Assembly: GCF_009711085.1 (NCBI RefSeq)
Contig: NZ_WMKA01000008.1
Span: forward strand, 25,544-89,543
From: Cellulosimicrobium composti
GTDB lineage: Bacteria; Actinomycetota; Actinomycetes; Actinomycetales; Cellulomonadaceae
Direction: 5' to 3'
Length of the DNA stretch: 64,000 nt
In this document: positions 1 through 9,244 of the stretch, in pieces
Position numbering within the stretch: position 1 is the first letter of the stretch
Layout of the letters: the number at the start of each line of letters is the position of its first letter
Made by a program: the position numbers and the translations under genes
The notes under the pieces: generated by a model
What the model was told of the DNA's origin: nothing
Seen by the model: only the letters and a program-made list of their open reading frames with translations
The model's database searches: none

Positions 1-3000
1 CCTGCGCCAGCTCGTCGGGCACCTCGTGGCCGACGCCGGTCGCGGCCTCGGCCCGCACCTGGCCCGCACGCGCGCCGAGGGCTACGCGCTCAACGTCAAC
101 CTCCTCGGCGAGGCGGTGCTCGGCGAGGCCGAGGCCGACGCGCGCCTCGAGCGCACGATCGCGCTCGTACGGCGGCCCGACGTGGACTACGTCTCGGTCA
201 AGGTGTCGTCCGTCGCGTCGCAGCTCGTGCCGTGGGACCTCGACGGGTCGTGCGCGCGCGTCGTCGAGCGCCTGCTGCCCCTGTACCGGGCGGCGCGCGA
301 CCACGGCGTCTTCCTCAACCTCGACATGGAGGAGTACAAGGACCTCGCGCTGACCACGGCCGTCTTCCGCGAGGTGCTCGCGCACGACGACCTGCGCGAC
401 CTCGAGGCCGGGATCGTGCTCCAGGCGTACCTGCCCGACGCGCTCGGGGCACTCGACGGGCTGACGCGCTTCGCGACCGAGCGCGTCGCCGCCGGGGGAG
501 CGCCGGTCAAGGTGCGGCTCGTCAAGGGCGCGAACCTCGCGATGGAGGCCGTCGAGGCCGAGCTGCACGGGTGGCCGCAGGCGCCGTACCCCAGCAAGCC
601 CGACGTCGACGCGAACTACGTGCGCCTGCTCGACCACGCGCTGCGCGCCCCGCGGACCGACGCCGTGCGCATCGGCGTCGCGAGCCACAACCTCTTCCAC
701 GTCGCGCTCGCCGTGCTCCTCGGCCGGGCCCGCGGCGTGAGCCACGCGCTCGACGTCGAGATGCTCCAGGGCATGGCCCCCGGCGAGGCGCGCGCCGTGC
801 GCGACGAGGTCGCGGCCGACCGCGTCGAGACCGGCCCGCACGCCGGGCGCGGCGGCCGCGTCGTGCTGTACACCCCGGTCGTGCGCGACGAGGACTTCGA
901 CGTCGCGATCTCCTACCTCGTGCGCCGCCTCGAGGAGAACGCCGCCGAGCAGAACTTCCTGCACGCCATGTTCGCGCCCGGCGGCGCCGCCCCGACCAGC
1001 CCGATGGACCGGCAGGAGGCCGCGTTCCGCGCGTCGGTGCGCCACGGGGTGCGCTGGACGGAGGCCGACGTCGCCCCGCGCCGCCGCCCCCGCACGCACG
1101 AGGAGCCGCCGGCCGACGGGTTCGCCAACGCACCCGACACCGACCCGGCGGTCGAGGAGTCGCGCGCGTGGGCGCGCCGCGTCACCGGTCCCGGCTTCGG
1201 GGACGAGCCCGTCCGCACGCCCGAGCTCACCACGACCGCCCAGGTGGACGACGCCGTCGCGACCGCCGTGCGCGCGACCGCCGCGTGGGCGCGGGTCGCC
1301 CCGGCCGCCCGCGCCGCCGCGCTGCGCGCCGTCGCCCGGCGGCTCGAGGCCGCGCGCACGGACCTCGTCGCCGCGATGGTGCACGAGCCGGGCAAGACCG
1401 TCGCCGAGGCCGATCCCGAGGTGAGCGAGGCCGTCGACTTCGCGCGGTACTACGCGCGGTCCGCCGAGGAGCTGGACCGCGTGCCCGGCGCGCGCTTCAC
1501 GCCCGACGGCGTCACGCTCGTCACGCCGCCGTGGAACTTCCCCGTCGCGATCCCCGTGGGCGGGGTCCTCGCGGCGCTCGCGGCCGGGTCGGCCGTGCTC
1601 GCGAAGCCCGCGCCGCCGACCCCGCGCTGCCTGGAGGTCGCCGTGGACGCGGTCCACGCGGGCCTGCGCGACGCCGTCGCGGCGGGACCGCAGGACTTCG
1701 CCGGGCTGGGCGCCGTCTCGGTGACGGACGTCGTGCAGTACGTCCGCGTGCCCGACGACGACCTCGGCACGCACCTCGTGACGCACGACGACGTCGCGCG
1801 CGTCGTGCTCACCGGCTCCATCGAGACCGCGCGCCTGTTCGCGCGGTGGCGACCGTCGCGCCCGGTGCTCGCCGAGACGTCGGGCAAGAACGCGCTCGTC
1901 GTCACGCCGTCGGCGGACCTCGACCTCGCGGTCGCGGACCTCGTGCGGTCGGCGTTCGGGCACGCGGGGCAGAAGTGCTCGGCGGCGTCGCTCGCGATCC
2001 TCGTCGGCTCGGCGGGGGACCCGCGGACCGAGACCGGGCGGCGCGTGCGGCGCCAGCTCGTGGACGCGGTGCGGTCGCTCGCCGTCGGGCCCGCGACCGA
2101 CGTCTCGACGACCGTGGGCCCGCTCACGGAGCCCGCGTCGGGCAAGCTGCTGCACGCGCTGACGACCCTGGAGCCGGGGGAGTCGTGGCTCGTGCGGCCG
2201 CGGCCGCTGGACGGCGGGCCGGACCTGGACGGCCGCCTGTGGACGCCCGGCCTCAAGGAGGGCGTCGCGCCCGGGTCGCCGTTCCACCTCACGGAGTACT
2301 TCGGCCCGGTGCTCGGGATCATGACGGCCGCGACCCTCGACGACGCGATCGCGCTCCAGAACGCCGTGCCGTTCGGCCTCACCGGCGGGATCCACAGCCT
2401 CGACGACGCCGAGGTCGCGCGGTGGCTCGACGCCGTCGAGGTCGGCAACGCCTACGTCAACCGGCACATCACCGGCGCGATCGTGCAGCGGCAGTCGTTC
2501 GGCGGCTGGAAGCAGTCGGTCGTCGGGCCCGGCGCCAAGGCGGGCGGACCGAACTACGTGGCGCAGCTCGGTCGCTGGACCGACGCGGAGGGTGACCCCG
2601 GCGTGGCCGACGCCGACGCGCCGCCCGCGCGCGAGACGTCGCCCGACGCGTGGCTCGCGTGGGCGTGCGCCGACGACGCCCGCTGGTGGGACCAGGAGTT
2701 CTCCGTGGAGCACGACCCCTCGGGCCTGCGCGCCGAGTCGAACGTGTTCCGCTACCGGCCCGTCGACCTCCTCACGGTGCGGGTCGGCGCGGACGCGCGG
2801 CCCGTCGAGGTCGAGCGCGTGCTGCACGCCGCGCGGACCGCGGGCGTGCCGGTCGTCGTCGTGCCCTCGACGGGCGACGGCGCCGTGAGCGACGAGGAGC
2901 TCGCGCGCCGGGTCGCGGGCGGCGCCGTGCGCGGGCGCGTGCGCGTCGTCGGCTCGGCGCCCGGGCTGCGCGAGGCCGCGGCCGAGCGCGTGGGCGACGT

Positions 3001-3112
3001 GACCGTCCTGGACCACCCCGTGGTCGCGAGCGGGCGGCGCGAGCTGCTCACCGTGCTGCGAGAGCAGGCCGTGAGCCGTACCCGGCACCGCTACGGCCAC
3101 GTGCGCGACTGA
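1..3112 (+). CDS. putA: PutA, bifunctional proline dehydrogenase / glutamate-semialdehyde dehydrogenase (5' end missing)
   Basis: The enzyme oxidises proline to pyrroline-5-carboxylate on FAD and then the semialdehyde to glutamate on NAD+. The frame is open from base 2, so the true start lies outside the window. The proline dehydrogenase part comes first: the stretch VKVRLVKGANLAMEAVEAEL and the following YPSK and DANYVRLLDHAL are typical of its barrel. The aldehyde dehydrogenase part follows: PPWNFPVAIP at about 1530, the catalytic cysteine in GHAGQKCSAAS (codon 1976-1978), HLTEYFGPVLGI, and VGNAYVNRHITGAIVQRQ with FGGWKQS. About 180 C-terminal residues after this are less conserved. No N-terminal DNA-binding domain can be judged because that end is absent. 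The next gene converges and its stop codon lies 2 bases away. Confidence 0.95.
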   Translation, partial: LRQLVGHLVADAGRGLGPHLARTRAEGYALNVNLLGEAVLGEAEADARLERTIALVRRPDVDYVSVKVSSVASQLVPWDLDGSCARVVERLLPLYRAARDHGVFLNLDMEEYKDLALTTAVFREVLAHDDLRDLEAGIVLQAYLPDALGALDGLTRFATERVAAGGAPVKVRLVKGANLAMEAVEAELHGWPQAPYPSKPDVDANYVRLLDHALRAPRTDAVRIGVASHNLFHVALAVLLGRARGVSHALDVEMLQGMAPGEARAVRDEVAADRVETGPHAGRGGRVVLYTPVVRDEDFDVAISYLVRRLEENAAEQNFLHAMFAPGGAAPTSPMDRQEAAFRASVRHGVRWTEADVAPRRRPRTHEEPPADGFANAPDTDPAVEESRAWARRVTGPGFGDEPVRTPELTTTAQVDDAVATAVRATAAWARVAPAARAAALRAVARRLEAARTDLVAAMVHEPGKTVAEADPEVSEAVDFARYYARSAEELDRVPGARFTPDGVTLVTPPWNFPVAIPVGGVLAALAAGSAVLAKPAPPTPRCLEVAVDAVHAGLRDAVAAGPQDFAGLGAVSVTDVVQYVRVPDDDLGTHLVTHDDVARVVLTGSIETARLFARWRPSRPVLAETSGKNALVVTPSADLDLAVADLVRSAFGHAGQKCSAASLAILVGSAGDPRTETGRRVRRQLVDAVRSLAVGPATDVSTTVGPLTEPASGKLLHALTTLEPGESWLVRPRPLDGGPDLDGRLWTPGLKEGVAPGSPFHLTEYFGPVLGIMTAATLDDAIALQNAVPFGLTGGIHSLDDAEVARWLDAVEVGNAYVNRHITGAIVQRQSFGGWKQSVVGPGAKAGGPNYVAQLGRWTDAEGDPGVADADAPPARETSPDAWLAWACADDARWWDQEFSVEHDPSGLRAESNVFRYRPVDLLTVRVGADARPVEVERVLHAARTAGVPVVVVPSTGDGAVSDEELARRVAGGAVRGRVRVVGSAPGLREAAAERVGDVTVLDHPVVASGRRELLTVLREQAVSRTRHRYGHVRD

Positions 3113-3114
3113 CG

Positions 3115-4314
3115 CTAGCCGGACACGCTCACGGACGCCGCGCCGCGGAACGCGCGCAGGCGCTCGGCCTGCGCCGCGACGGCGTCCGTCAGCGGCGCGC
3201 CCCACCCGGCCCACGGGTCGACGCGCACCGTGAGCCGGCGCCCCGACGTGCGCGGGCGCCACGTGCCGATGACCTCGCCGTCCGCGAGCACCGCCCCGGG
3301 ACGCCCGAGCACGCGCCACAGGTCCTTCGCGTGCGCGTCGTCCGGGACGAGCGTCGCGCGGTCGCGCAGCTGCAGCGCCAGGTCGTACGGGCCGACGAGC
3401 CGGACGACCGGCGCACCGTCGGCGCCCTGCGCGTCGCGCACGCGCTCCGCCGCTCCCGGGAGGCGCTCGGCGTCGTCGGCGAGGGCCCAGCGCTCCGCCG
3501 GCCGGTCCCCGCCCGCTGCCGCGTCCGGCACGTCGACGCGCACGGCGTCCTCGGGCCAGCGGGCGCGTACCTCCTTGACCGGCGCGTCGAGGAACGCCGC
3601 GACGTCCTGCACGCTCGCGGCCGGGAAGAACCGCAGGTAGCCCCGCACGACGTCGAGCCGCGGGACGGCCTCGTCCCCGAGCCGCCCGTACCGCGGCGGG
3701 TCGAGGCCGGGCACGCGGCGCAGCACGGGCGGGGACGTGCCGGGCTCGAGCTCGAGGCCCGCCTGGAGCGCCGCGAGCCGGAACGTCTGCTCGTAGCTGT
3801 GCGTCGCGCCGCACGGACGGCACCAGCGCAGGTGCGGCTCGGGCAGGCGCGCGGTGAGCCGCGTCGAGAGGTCACCCTTGACGGTCGGCTCGACGACGAT
3901 CTCGCGCTCCAGGTCCGTCTCCGTGCGCAGCGCGTCGAGCACGGCGATCCCCGCGGCGCGCAGCGGGCGGCTCGCGTCGAAGACGCGCTTGGCGGCGTCG
4001 GCCTCCGAGAAGGGGGCCGTCGCGACGGCGACCTCCGCCAGGTCGGCGCGGCGGTAGACGTGCGGCGCCCCGCGCAGCGACCACACGAGCGCCAGGTCGT
4101 CCGGGAGGCTGCCGGGCTCCACGGCGGGCGCACCGCGCAGGGCCAGCGCCCAGGCAGCACCGTCCGGTCCGGTGTCCTGCACGCCCAGGTCGAGGGCCGC
4201 GACGTCGGACGCCGACGCCGCGGACCCGGGCGCGCGGTCGAGCTCCTGGGCGAGCCAGCGTGCGGCGAGCACGTCCGCGCGCGACGCCGTGACGAGCGAC
4301 GAGGAGAGGCTCAT
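3115..4314 (-). CDS. Winged-helix DNA-binding protein, AlkZ/YcaQ-like (HTH_42, PF06224)
   Basis: This 399-residue protein fits the winged-helix family that includes the DNA glycosylases AlkZ and YcaQ. The C-terminal stretch with DDAHAKDLWRVLGRPGAVL, then ADGEVIGTWRPR and LTVRVDPW, is characteristic, and the length suits the family. Near the N-terminus it has LGVQDTGPDGAAWAL, the version common in actinobacterial members. That is not the Gln-x-Gln motif of characterised AlkZ, so glycosylase activity is uncertain. A TAGCCT -10 element lies 7 bases before the ATG, which suggests a leaderless mRNA. It converges with putA and lies just downstream of the LacI-type regulator on the same strand, with a hairpin between them. 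DNA repair is the best guess; a nucleoid or regulatory role is possible. Confidence 0.75.
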   Translation of the reverse strand: MSLSSSLVTASRADVLAARWLAQELDRAPGSAASASDVAALDLGVQDTGPDGAAWALALRGAPAVEPGSLPDDLALVWSLRGAPHVYRRADLAEVAVATAPFSEADAAKRVFDASRPLRAAGIAVLDALRTETDLEREIVVEPTVKGDLSTRLTARLPEPHLRWCRPCGATHSYEQTFRLAALQAGLELEPGTSPPVLRRVPGLDPPRYGRLGDEAVPRLDVVRGYLRFFPAASVQDVAAFLDAPVKEVRARWPEDAVRVDVPDAAAGGDRPAERWALADDAERLPGAAERVRDAQGADGAPVVRLVGPYDLALQLRDRATLVPDDAHAKDLWRVLGRPGAVLADGEVIGTWRPRTSGRRLTVRVDPWAGWGAPLTDAVAAQAERLRAFRGAASVSVSG

Positions 4315-4321
4315 GACCCCC

Positions 4322-4327
4322 AGGCTA
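4322..4327 (-). promoter_or_regulatory. -10 element (TAGCCT) of the AlkZ-like gene
   Basis: TAGCCT on the minus strand ends 7 bases before the ATG at 4314. This places transcription and translation starts at the same base, a leaderless start. No clear -35 was identified. Confidence 0.5.
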
Positions 4328-4332
4328 CGAGC

Positions 4333-4360
4333 GGCCTCCCACGCGCGCGGGTGGGAGGTC
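4333..4360 (-). terminator. Hairpin overlapping the cebR stop codon
   Basis: Arms 4333-4342 and 4351-4360 pair over 10 bp with one G-U wobble around an 8-base loop. The structure overlaps the TGA of the LacI-type gene (4359-4361), so it may end that transcript before the AlkZ-like gene. No U-tract follows, which is usual in this kind of genome. Confidence 0.5.
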
Positions 4361-5375
4361 AGACGGAGTCGCGCTCGACGAGCTCGGGCGCGAGCACCTG
4401 CGACGCGATCTCGTCCCCGCGCCCGGCGACGAGGTCGAGCAGCAGGTCGGTCGCGCCGCGCACCATCTCCACCATCGGGTTCTGGACCGTGGTGAGCGGA
4501 GGCGACGTCGTGGCCGCGTTCGCGAGGTTGTCGAACCCGACGACGGACACGTCGCCCGGCACGTCGCGCCCGTGGGCCGCGAGCACGCGCAGCGCGCCCT
4601 CGGCCATGAGGTCGGACGCCACGAACAGGCCGTCGAGGTCGGGGTGCGCGGCGAGGAGGCGCTCCATCGCGGCCGCGCCGCCCGCGACCGCGAAGTCGCC
4701 GATCTCGACCGCGTCGTCGGCGAGCCCCTCCTCGCGCAGCACCTCGCGCCAGCCCGCCAGGCGGTCCACGCCCGCCGTCATGTCCTGCGGGCCGGCGATC
4801 GTCGCGACGCGGCGCCGGCCCGCCGCGACGAGGCGACGCGCCGCGAGGCGACCGCCCTCGACGTTGTCCACGTCGACGTAGAGCAGGTCCGGCGTCGGGC
4901 GGAACGGCCGCCCCACGAAGACCGCCGGCAGGCGGGCCGCGAGCAGCGCCTCCTCGAGCTCGTCGTCACGGTGGTGCGACGCGACGATCGCGCCGTCGAC
5001 GTGCCCGCTGCTGAGGTACCGGACGATGCGGCCCGGCTGCTCGTCGGGCCGGGCGAAGAGCAGCACGAGCTGCAGGTCGGTGCCGCCCAGCGCCGCGCTG
5101 ACGCCGCGCATCGTGCCCGCGAGGAACGGGTCGGTAAGGATCCGCTCGTCCGGCTCGGGGACCACGAGGGCGATCGAGTCGGTGCGGCGTGTGACGAGCG
5201 AGCGGGCGGCGCGGTTGGGCGTGTAGCCGAGCTGGGCGACGGCGGCGTCGACCGCGGCCTGGGCCTCGGGCGACACGCGCAGACCGCCGTTGATGGCGCG
5301 CGACGCGGTCGAGCGCGAGACGCCCGCCGTCTGGGCCACCTCGTCCAGGGTCGGCGCGGAGCGCAGGCTGTTCAT
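4359..5375 (-). CDS. cebR: LacI-family repressor, probable cellobiose/beta-glucoside regulator CebR
   Basis: A 338-residue LacI-type repressor. The N-terminal helix-turn-helix reads TLDEVAQTAGVSRSTASRAI, followed by the hinge LGYTPNRAARSLVTRRT and a periplasmic-binding-protein-like sugar domain ending in SVVGFDNLANAATTSPPLTTV. It is the last gene on the strand that carries cebEFG and bglC, as expected for CebR, which in Streptomyces binds a 14-bp palindrome and is released by cellobiose. Three such boxes stand before cebE. I chose the ATG at 5375 because GATAAT ends 6 bases upstream, a leaderless arrangement; a GTG at 5423 would add 16 unusual residues. The effector is inferred from context and could be another beta-glucoside. 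Confidence 0.8.
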   Translation of the reverse strand: MNSLRSAPTLDEVAQTAGVSRSTASRAINGGLRVSPEAQAAVDAAVAQLGYTPNRAARSLVTRRTDSIALVVPEPDERILTDPFLAGTMRGVSAALGGTDLQLVLLFARPDEQPGRIVRYLSSGHVDGAIVASHHRDDELEEALLAARLPAVFVGRPFRPTPDLLYVDVDNVEGGRLAARRLVAAGRRRVATIAGPQDMTAGVDRLAGWREVLREEGLADDAVEIGDFAVAGGAAAMERLLAAHPDLDGLFVASDLMAEGALRVLAAHGRDVPGDVSVVGFDNLANAATTSPPLTTVQNPMVEMVRGATDLLLDLVAGRGDEIASQVLAPELVERDSV

Positions 5376-5381
5376 CAGACC

Positions 5382-5387
5382 ATTATC
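5382..5387 (-). promoter_or_regulatory. -10 element (GATAAT) of cebR
   Basis: GATAAT on the minus strand lies 6 bases before the ATG at 5375. It is one of the closest matches to consensus in the window. It suggests that cebR has its own leaderless transcript besides any read-through from bglC. Confidence 0.55.
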
Positions 5388-5441
5388 CCGCGCACGTGCG
5401 CCGGGCCGCACCGCCCCGCTCACCGTGTCCTCACCCCCGCC

Positions 5442-6995
5442 TCACTCCGCCACGGCGTCCGCGGCCGGAGCGGCGTCCGCGACCGGGGCGGGACGCGCCG
5501 GGACCGCGTTGTCGCGCGCGACCTGCGCATACCACGCGCCGCTCGCCTTGACCGTGCGCTCCTGCGTCTCGTAGTCGACGCGCACGATCCCGAACCGCTT
5601 CGTGTAGCCGAGGGCCCACTCGAAGTTGTCCAGGAGCGACCACGCGAAGTACCCCCGCACGTCCGCGCCCGCGTCGATCGCGTCGCGCGTGGCGCGCAGG
5701 TGCGCGTCGATGAACGCCAGACGGTCCTGGTCGTCGACCGAGCCGTCCGCCTCCACCCGGTCCGGGTAGGCCGCGCCGTTCTCGGTGATGTACATCGCGA
5801 CGCCGCGCGGCCCGGTGAAGTCCCGCTGGAGGCGGGTCAGCAGGCGCGTGAGCCCCTCCGGCTGCACCTCCCAGCCCATGTCCGTGAGGGGCAGGCCGCG
5901 CGAGTGGCCGTGCACGCCGTCCGCCGCGGGGTAGGGCGACGACGTCGCGCGCACCGGTGCCTCGGCGTCGGGCTCGTCGCGCACGCCCTCGGGGCGCGTG
6001 CCGCCGGCCGTGCCCGGCGTCTCGGCCTGGGGGTGCGCGGAGACGGCGCCGCCGTTGTAGTAGTTGACGCCCAGCGTGTCGATCGGGGTCGAGATGATCT
6101 CGAGGTCGCCGTCCTTGACGTGGTCGAGCAGACCGTACGGTGCGACGTCCTCGAGGACGTCCGCGGGGTACTCGCCGTGGAACACGGGGTCGAGGAAGAT
6201 CCGGTTGAACTGCCCGTCGATGCGGCGCGCCGCGTCGACGTCGGCCGGGTCCTGCGGGTCGACCGGGTCGGCGACCGTGAAGTTCAGGGTCAGGCCGAGG
6301 TTCGCCTCCGGCGCGCGCTCGCGCAGCGCCTGGACCGCGAGGCCGTGACCGAGCAGGAGGTGGTGCGCCGCCGCGAGGCCGTCCTCGCGCGACTGCCGGC
6401 CCGGGGCGTGGACGCCCGCGGTGTACCCGAGGAACGCGGAGCACCACGGCTCGTTGAGCGTGGTCCACACGCCGACGCGGTCGCCGAGCGCCTCGTGCAT
6501 CGTCACCGCGTACTCGGCGAAGAGGTACGCCGTGTCGCGAGACGTCCAGCCGCCCTTCTCCTCGAGCGCCTGCGGCAGGTCCCAGTGGTACAGCGTCAGC
6601 CAGGGCAGGACGTCGGCCTCGAGGAGCTCGTCCACGAGCCGGTCGTAGAACGCGAGACCTGCCGGGTTGGGCGCGCCGCCGTCGGGACGCACGCGCGCCC
6701 ACGACGTCGAGAACCGGTAGGCGCCGAGGTTCAGGTCGCGCAGGAGCGCCACGTCCTCGCGGTACCGGTGGTAGTGGTCGCACGCGACCATGCCGTCGTC
6801 CCCGTTCACGACGGCGCCCGGCACGCGCGCGAACGCGTCCCACACGGAGTCCCGACGGCCGTCGGTGTGCCCGGCGCCCTCGATCTGGAACGCGGCCGTC
6901 GCGGCGCCCCAGAGGAAGCCCTCGGGCATCTCGACGCGTCCGGTCGCGGTCGCCGGGTTCGGGGGGAGGGGCGCGGACGGGACGAAGCTGGTCAT
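5442..6995 (-). CDS. bglC: GH1 family beta-glucosidase, BglC-like
   Basis: A 517-residue glycoside hydrolase family 1 enzyme that splits cellobiose and related beta-glucosides. The acid/base glutamate is Glu182 in TLNEPW and the nucleophile is Glu405 in YITENGAAY. The N-terminal FLWGAATAAFQIEGA and the YFAWSLLDNFEWALGY region are family hallmarks. There is no signal peptide, so it should act on imported sugar in the cytoplasm. It is slightly long because of an insert around residues 322-368 and an Ala/Pro-rich tail. The ATG at 6995 has GGAGG 10 bases upstream; an upstream GTG would add 36 low-complexity residues. It follows cebG after 136 bases containing a strong hairpin. Confidence 0.93.
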   Translation of the reverse strand: MTSFVPSAPLPPNPATATGRVEMPEGFLWGAATAAFQIEGAGHTDGRRDSVWDAFARVPGAVVNGDDGMVACDHYHRYREDVALLRDLNLGAYRFSTSWARVRPDGGAPNPAGLAFYDRLVDELLEADVLPWLTLYHWDLPQALEEKGGWTSRDTAYLFAEYAVTMHEALGDRVGVWTTLNEPWCSAFLGYTAGVHAPGRQSREDGLAAAHHLLLGHGLAVQALRERAPEANLGLTLNFTVADPVDPQDPADVDAARRIDGQFNRIFLDPVFHGEYPADVLEDVAPYGLLDHVKDGDLEIISTPIDTLGVNYYNGGAVSAHPQAETPGTAGGTRPEGVRDEPDAEAPVRATSSPYPAADGVHGHSRGLPLTDMGWEVQPEGLTRLLTRLQRDFTGPRGVAMYITENGAAYPDRVEADGSVDDQDRLAFIDAHLRATRDAIDAGADVRGYFAWSLLDNFEWALGYTKRFGIVRVDYETQERTVKASGAWYAQVARDNAVPARPAPVADAAPAADAVAE

Positions 6996-7078
6996 GGTCG
7001 ATTGTCCTCCGAGAGGTCGGGGTGTGGCACGCGGACGGGCCGGTGGGGCCCGCCCCGCGGGACGGTCGGGGCACGGCG

Positions 7079-7110
7079 GGTCCGCGTGCCGGGGTGCCGG
7101 CACGCGGACC
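7079..7110 (-). promoter_or_regulatory. Hairpin between cebG and bglC
   Basis: Arms 7079-7092 and 7097-7110 form a perfect 14-bp stem with a 4-base loop. It begins about 22 bases after the cebG stop and ends about 84 bases before bglC. It could protect the upstream message or partly stop transcription into bglC. Confidence 0.65.
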
Positions 7111-7131
7111 GCCGCGCTGCGGCGCCGGGCG

Positions 7132-8052
7132 TCAGCCCTTGACGGCGCCCTGCATGATGCCCGCCACGAGCTGGCGGCCGGTGAAGATGAAGATGACGAT
7201 GAGCGGCAGCGTCACGAGGAAGATCCCCGCCATGACGAGCGAGTAGTCGACGAAGAAGTTCGCCTGGAGGGACCGCACGACGAGCGGCAGCGTCGGGTTG
7301 TTCTGGTTGAGCACGATGGACGGCCAGAAGAAGTTCGTCCACTGCTGCACGAACGTGAACAGGCCGAGCATCGCCGCGGCCGGGCGCGCCGCGGGCAGCG
7401 CGATCGACCAGAAGGTGCGGATCATCGACGCGCCGTCCACGCGGGCCGCCTCGATGAGCTCGTACGGCAGCGCCTCGCCGAGGTACTGCGTCATCCAGAA
7501 CACGCCGAACGCCGTGACGAGCGCGGGCACGATGACGGCCTGGAGCTTGCCGATCCACCCGAGGTCGGACATGAGGATGTACATCGGGATCACGCCGAGC
7601 TGCGTCGGCACCGCCATCGTCGCGATGACGAAGACGAGCAGCGGCCCGCGCCCGCGGAACCGGAGCTTCGCGAACGAGAAGCCCGCGAGCGTCGAGAAGA
7701 GCACGACCGACAGCGACGTGAGCACCGCGATGACGACCGAGTTCCAGGCGGCCTTCCAGAAGTTGATCGCCTCGGAGCCCATGACGTCGGCGAATCGGTC
7801 GAACAGAGTCGCGTCCGGCAGGAGCTGCGGCAATGCGCTGCGCGAGATCTCCTCCGGCGTGGACGACCCGAGGATCAGGGTGAAGTACAGGGGGAACACC
7901 GAGACCAGCAGGACGATCCCGAGGATCGTGTACGTGACCCAGCGCGGGCGGCGCTGCGTGCCGCCGACGTTCTTCCCGGCGCTGCGGCGTCGGGCGGCGG
8001 CGCGGGCCGCGCCCGGGCCGGCGGTCTGGGCGATGACGGGGACGGAGCTCAT
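7132..8052 (-). CDS. cebG: Sugar ABC transporter permease CebG (MalG type)
   Basis: A 306-residue inner-membrane permease of the CUT1 sugar importer class. It has a charged N-terminus, a first membrane helix (about TYTILGIVLLVSVFPLYFTL) and roughly five more. The EAA loop ELIEAARVDGASMIRTFWSI contacts the ATPase. The ATG overlaps the cebF stop by four bases (ATGA), so the two are translationally coupled. Together with CebF it would carry cellobiose or cello-oligosaccharides delivered by CebE. No ATPase gene is present in the operon. This fits CUT1 systems that use a shared ATPase such as MsiK encoded elsewhere. Confidence 0.92.
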   Translation of the reverse strand: MSSVPVIAQTAGPGAARAAARRRSAGKNVGGTQRRPRWVTYTILGIVLLVSVFPLYFTLILGSSTPEEISRSALPQLLPDATLFDRFADVMGSEAINFWKAAWNSVVIAVLTSLSVVLFSTLAGFSFAKLRFRGRGPLLVFVIATMAVPTQLGVIPMYILMSDLGWIGKLQAVIVPALVTAFGVFWMTQYLGEALPYELIEAARVDGASMIRTFWSIALPAARPAAAMLGLFTFVQQWTNFFWPSIVLNQNNPTLPLVVRSLQANFFVDYSLVMAGIFLVTLPLIVIFIFTGRQLVAGIMQGAVKG

Positions 8053-9173
8053 CGCTTCCTCCGGTCGGTCGTGCTGGCGGCGGTCGGGACGGACGCCTCG
8101 GTGCCCGCGGCGGCGCGCTGGGCGTTCATGGCGCCCTCGGCGCGCAGGCGCTTGCTCGCCTCGTGGCGGCGGCGCACCCAGCGCGGCGGCCTGGGCTGCG
8201 CGGTGGACGTGGCGATCCGCCGCGTGACGAGGAAGTTGACGATCCCGATGAGGATGATGAGGAGGAACAGCAGCCACGCGACGGCGGCGGCGCGGCCGAA
8301 GTTCTTCTGGTTGCCCCACGCGACGTCGTAGAGGTAGAGCACGGTCGTCATCCACTGGCGGTCCGCGCCGCCCAGGCCCTGCGCGTCGAACATGCGCGGC
8401 TCGTCGAAGATCTGCAGGCCGCCGATCGTCGACGTGATGACGACGAAGATGATCGTCGCGCGGATCTGCGGCACGGTGACGGAGAAGAACTGGCGCACGC
8501 GCCCGGCGCCGTCGATGATCGCGGCCTCATACAGCTCGCGCGGCACGGCCTGCATCGCGGCGAGGAAGATCAGGGCGTTGTAGCCGGTCCAGCGGAAGTT
8601 GACCATCGAGGCGATCGCGACGTGGCTCGCGAGCGCGTCGGCGTGCCAGCGGATCGGGTCGATGCCCACGAGGCCGAGCAGCTCGTTGATGAGCCCGTAC
8701 TGGTCGGCGAACAGGCGGCCGAAGATCATCGAGACCGCGACGGGAGCCACGACGTACGGCAGCAGGACGCCCATGCGCCAGAACGTCGCGGCGCGCAGGT
8801 TCTGGTCGAGCAGCGCGGCGATCGCGATCGCCGCGATCACCTGGGGCACCGAGGACAGCAGGAAGATCGAGACGGTGTTGCGCAGGGACTTCCAGAACGT
8901 GGGCTGCGCGAGCACGTCGGTGTAGTTCTGCAGGCCGACGAAGTCGCCCTGGCCGCCGAGCAGGTTCCAGTCGTAGACCGAGACCACGGCGGTGTACACG
9001 AGCGGGAAGAGGCCCGTGACCGCGAACAGGACGAAGAACGGCGAGATGTAGAGGTAGGGCGAGAGCTTGACGTCCCAGCGGCTGAGGCGCTGGGAGAAGC
9101 CGACGCGGCGCGGCGTGCGCGGGGTCGGCCCGCTGAGCCCGGGCGAGGGCTGGGTGGGCGTGAGGACGGCCAT
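8049..9173 (-). CDS. cebF: Sugar ABC transporter permease CebF (MalF type)
   Basis: A 374-residue permease with about six membrane helices, the first near residues 38-62 (YLYISPFFVLFAVTGLFPLV). The EAA loop ELYEAAIIDGAGRVRQFFSV lies near residue 220. The C-terminal tail is long, basic and Ala-rich. I chose the ATG at 9173, with AGGA about 8 bases upstream. A GTG at 9215 would add 14 residues and lacks a good site. The gene follows cebE after a 116-base gap holding a 17-bp hairpin, and its stop overlaps the cebG start. Confidence 0.92.
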   Translation of the reverse strand: MAVLTPTQPSPGLSGPTPRTPRRVGFSQRLSRWDVKLSPYLYISPFFVLFAVTGLFPLVYTAVVSVYDWNLLGGQGDFVGLQNYTDVLAQPTFWKSLRNTVSIFLLSSVPQVIAAIAIAALLDQNLRAATFWRMGVLLPYVVAPVAVSMIFGRLFADQYGLINELLGLVGIDPIRWHADALASHVAIASMVNFRWTGYNALIFLAAMQAVPRELYEAAIIDGAGRVRQFFSVTVPQIRATIIFVVITSTIGGLQIFDEPRMFDAQGLGGADRQWMTTVLYLYDVAWGNQKNFGRAAAVAWLLFLLIILIGIVNFLVTRRIATSTAQPRPPRWVRRRHEASKRLRAEGAMNAQRAAAGTEASVPTAASTTDRRKR

Positions 9174-9244
9174 GTGGGGTTCCTGGGCTGGTGTCTGGGT
9201 GGCTGCGGGTTCCACGGGAGCCGCGTCCGGCGTGCGGACGCGGG

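Noticed and set aside
232-4881. Long plus-strand open frames overlapping putA and the AlkZ-like gene
   Set aside because: Their translations are low-complexity Arg/Ala/Pro. putA in the other frame has all active-site motifs.
4572-7142. A plus-strand open frame of about 856 codons across cebR and bglC
   Set aside because: It has no recognisable motif and is antisense to two genes with clear catalytic or DNA-binding motifs and good start signals.
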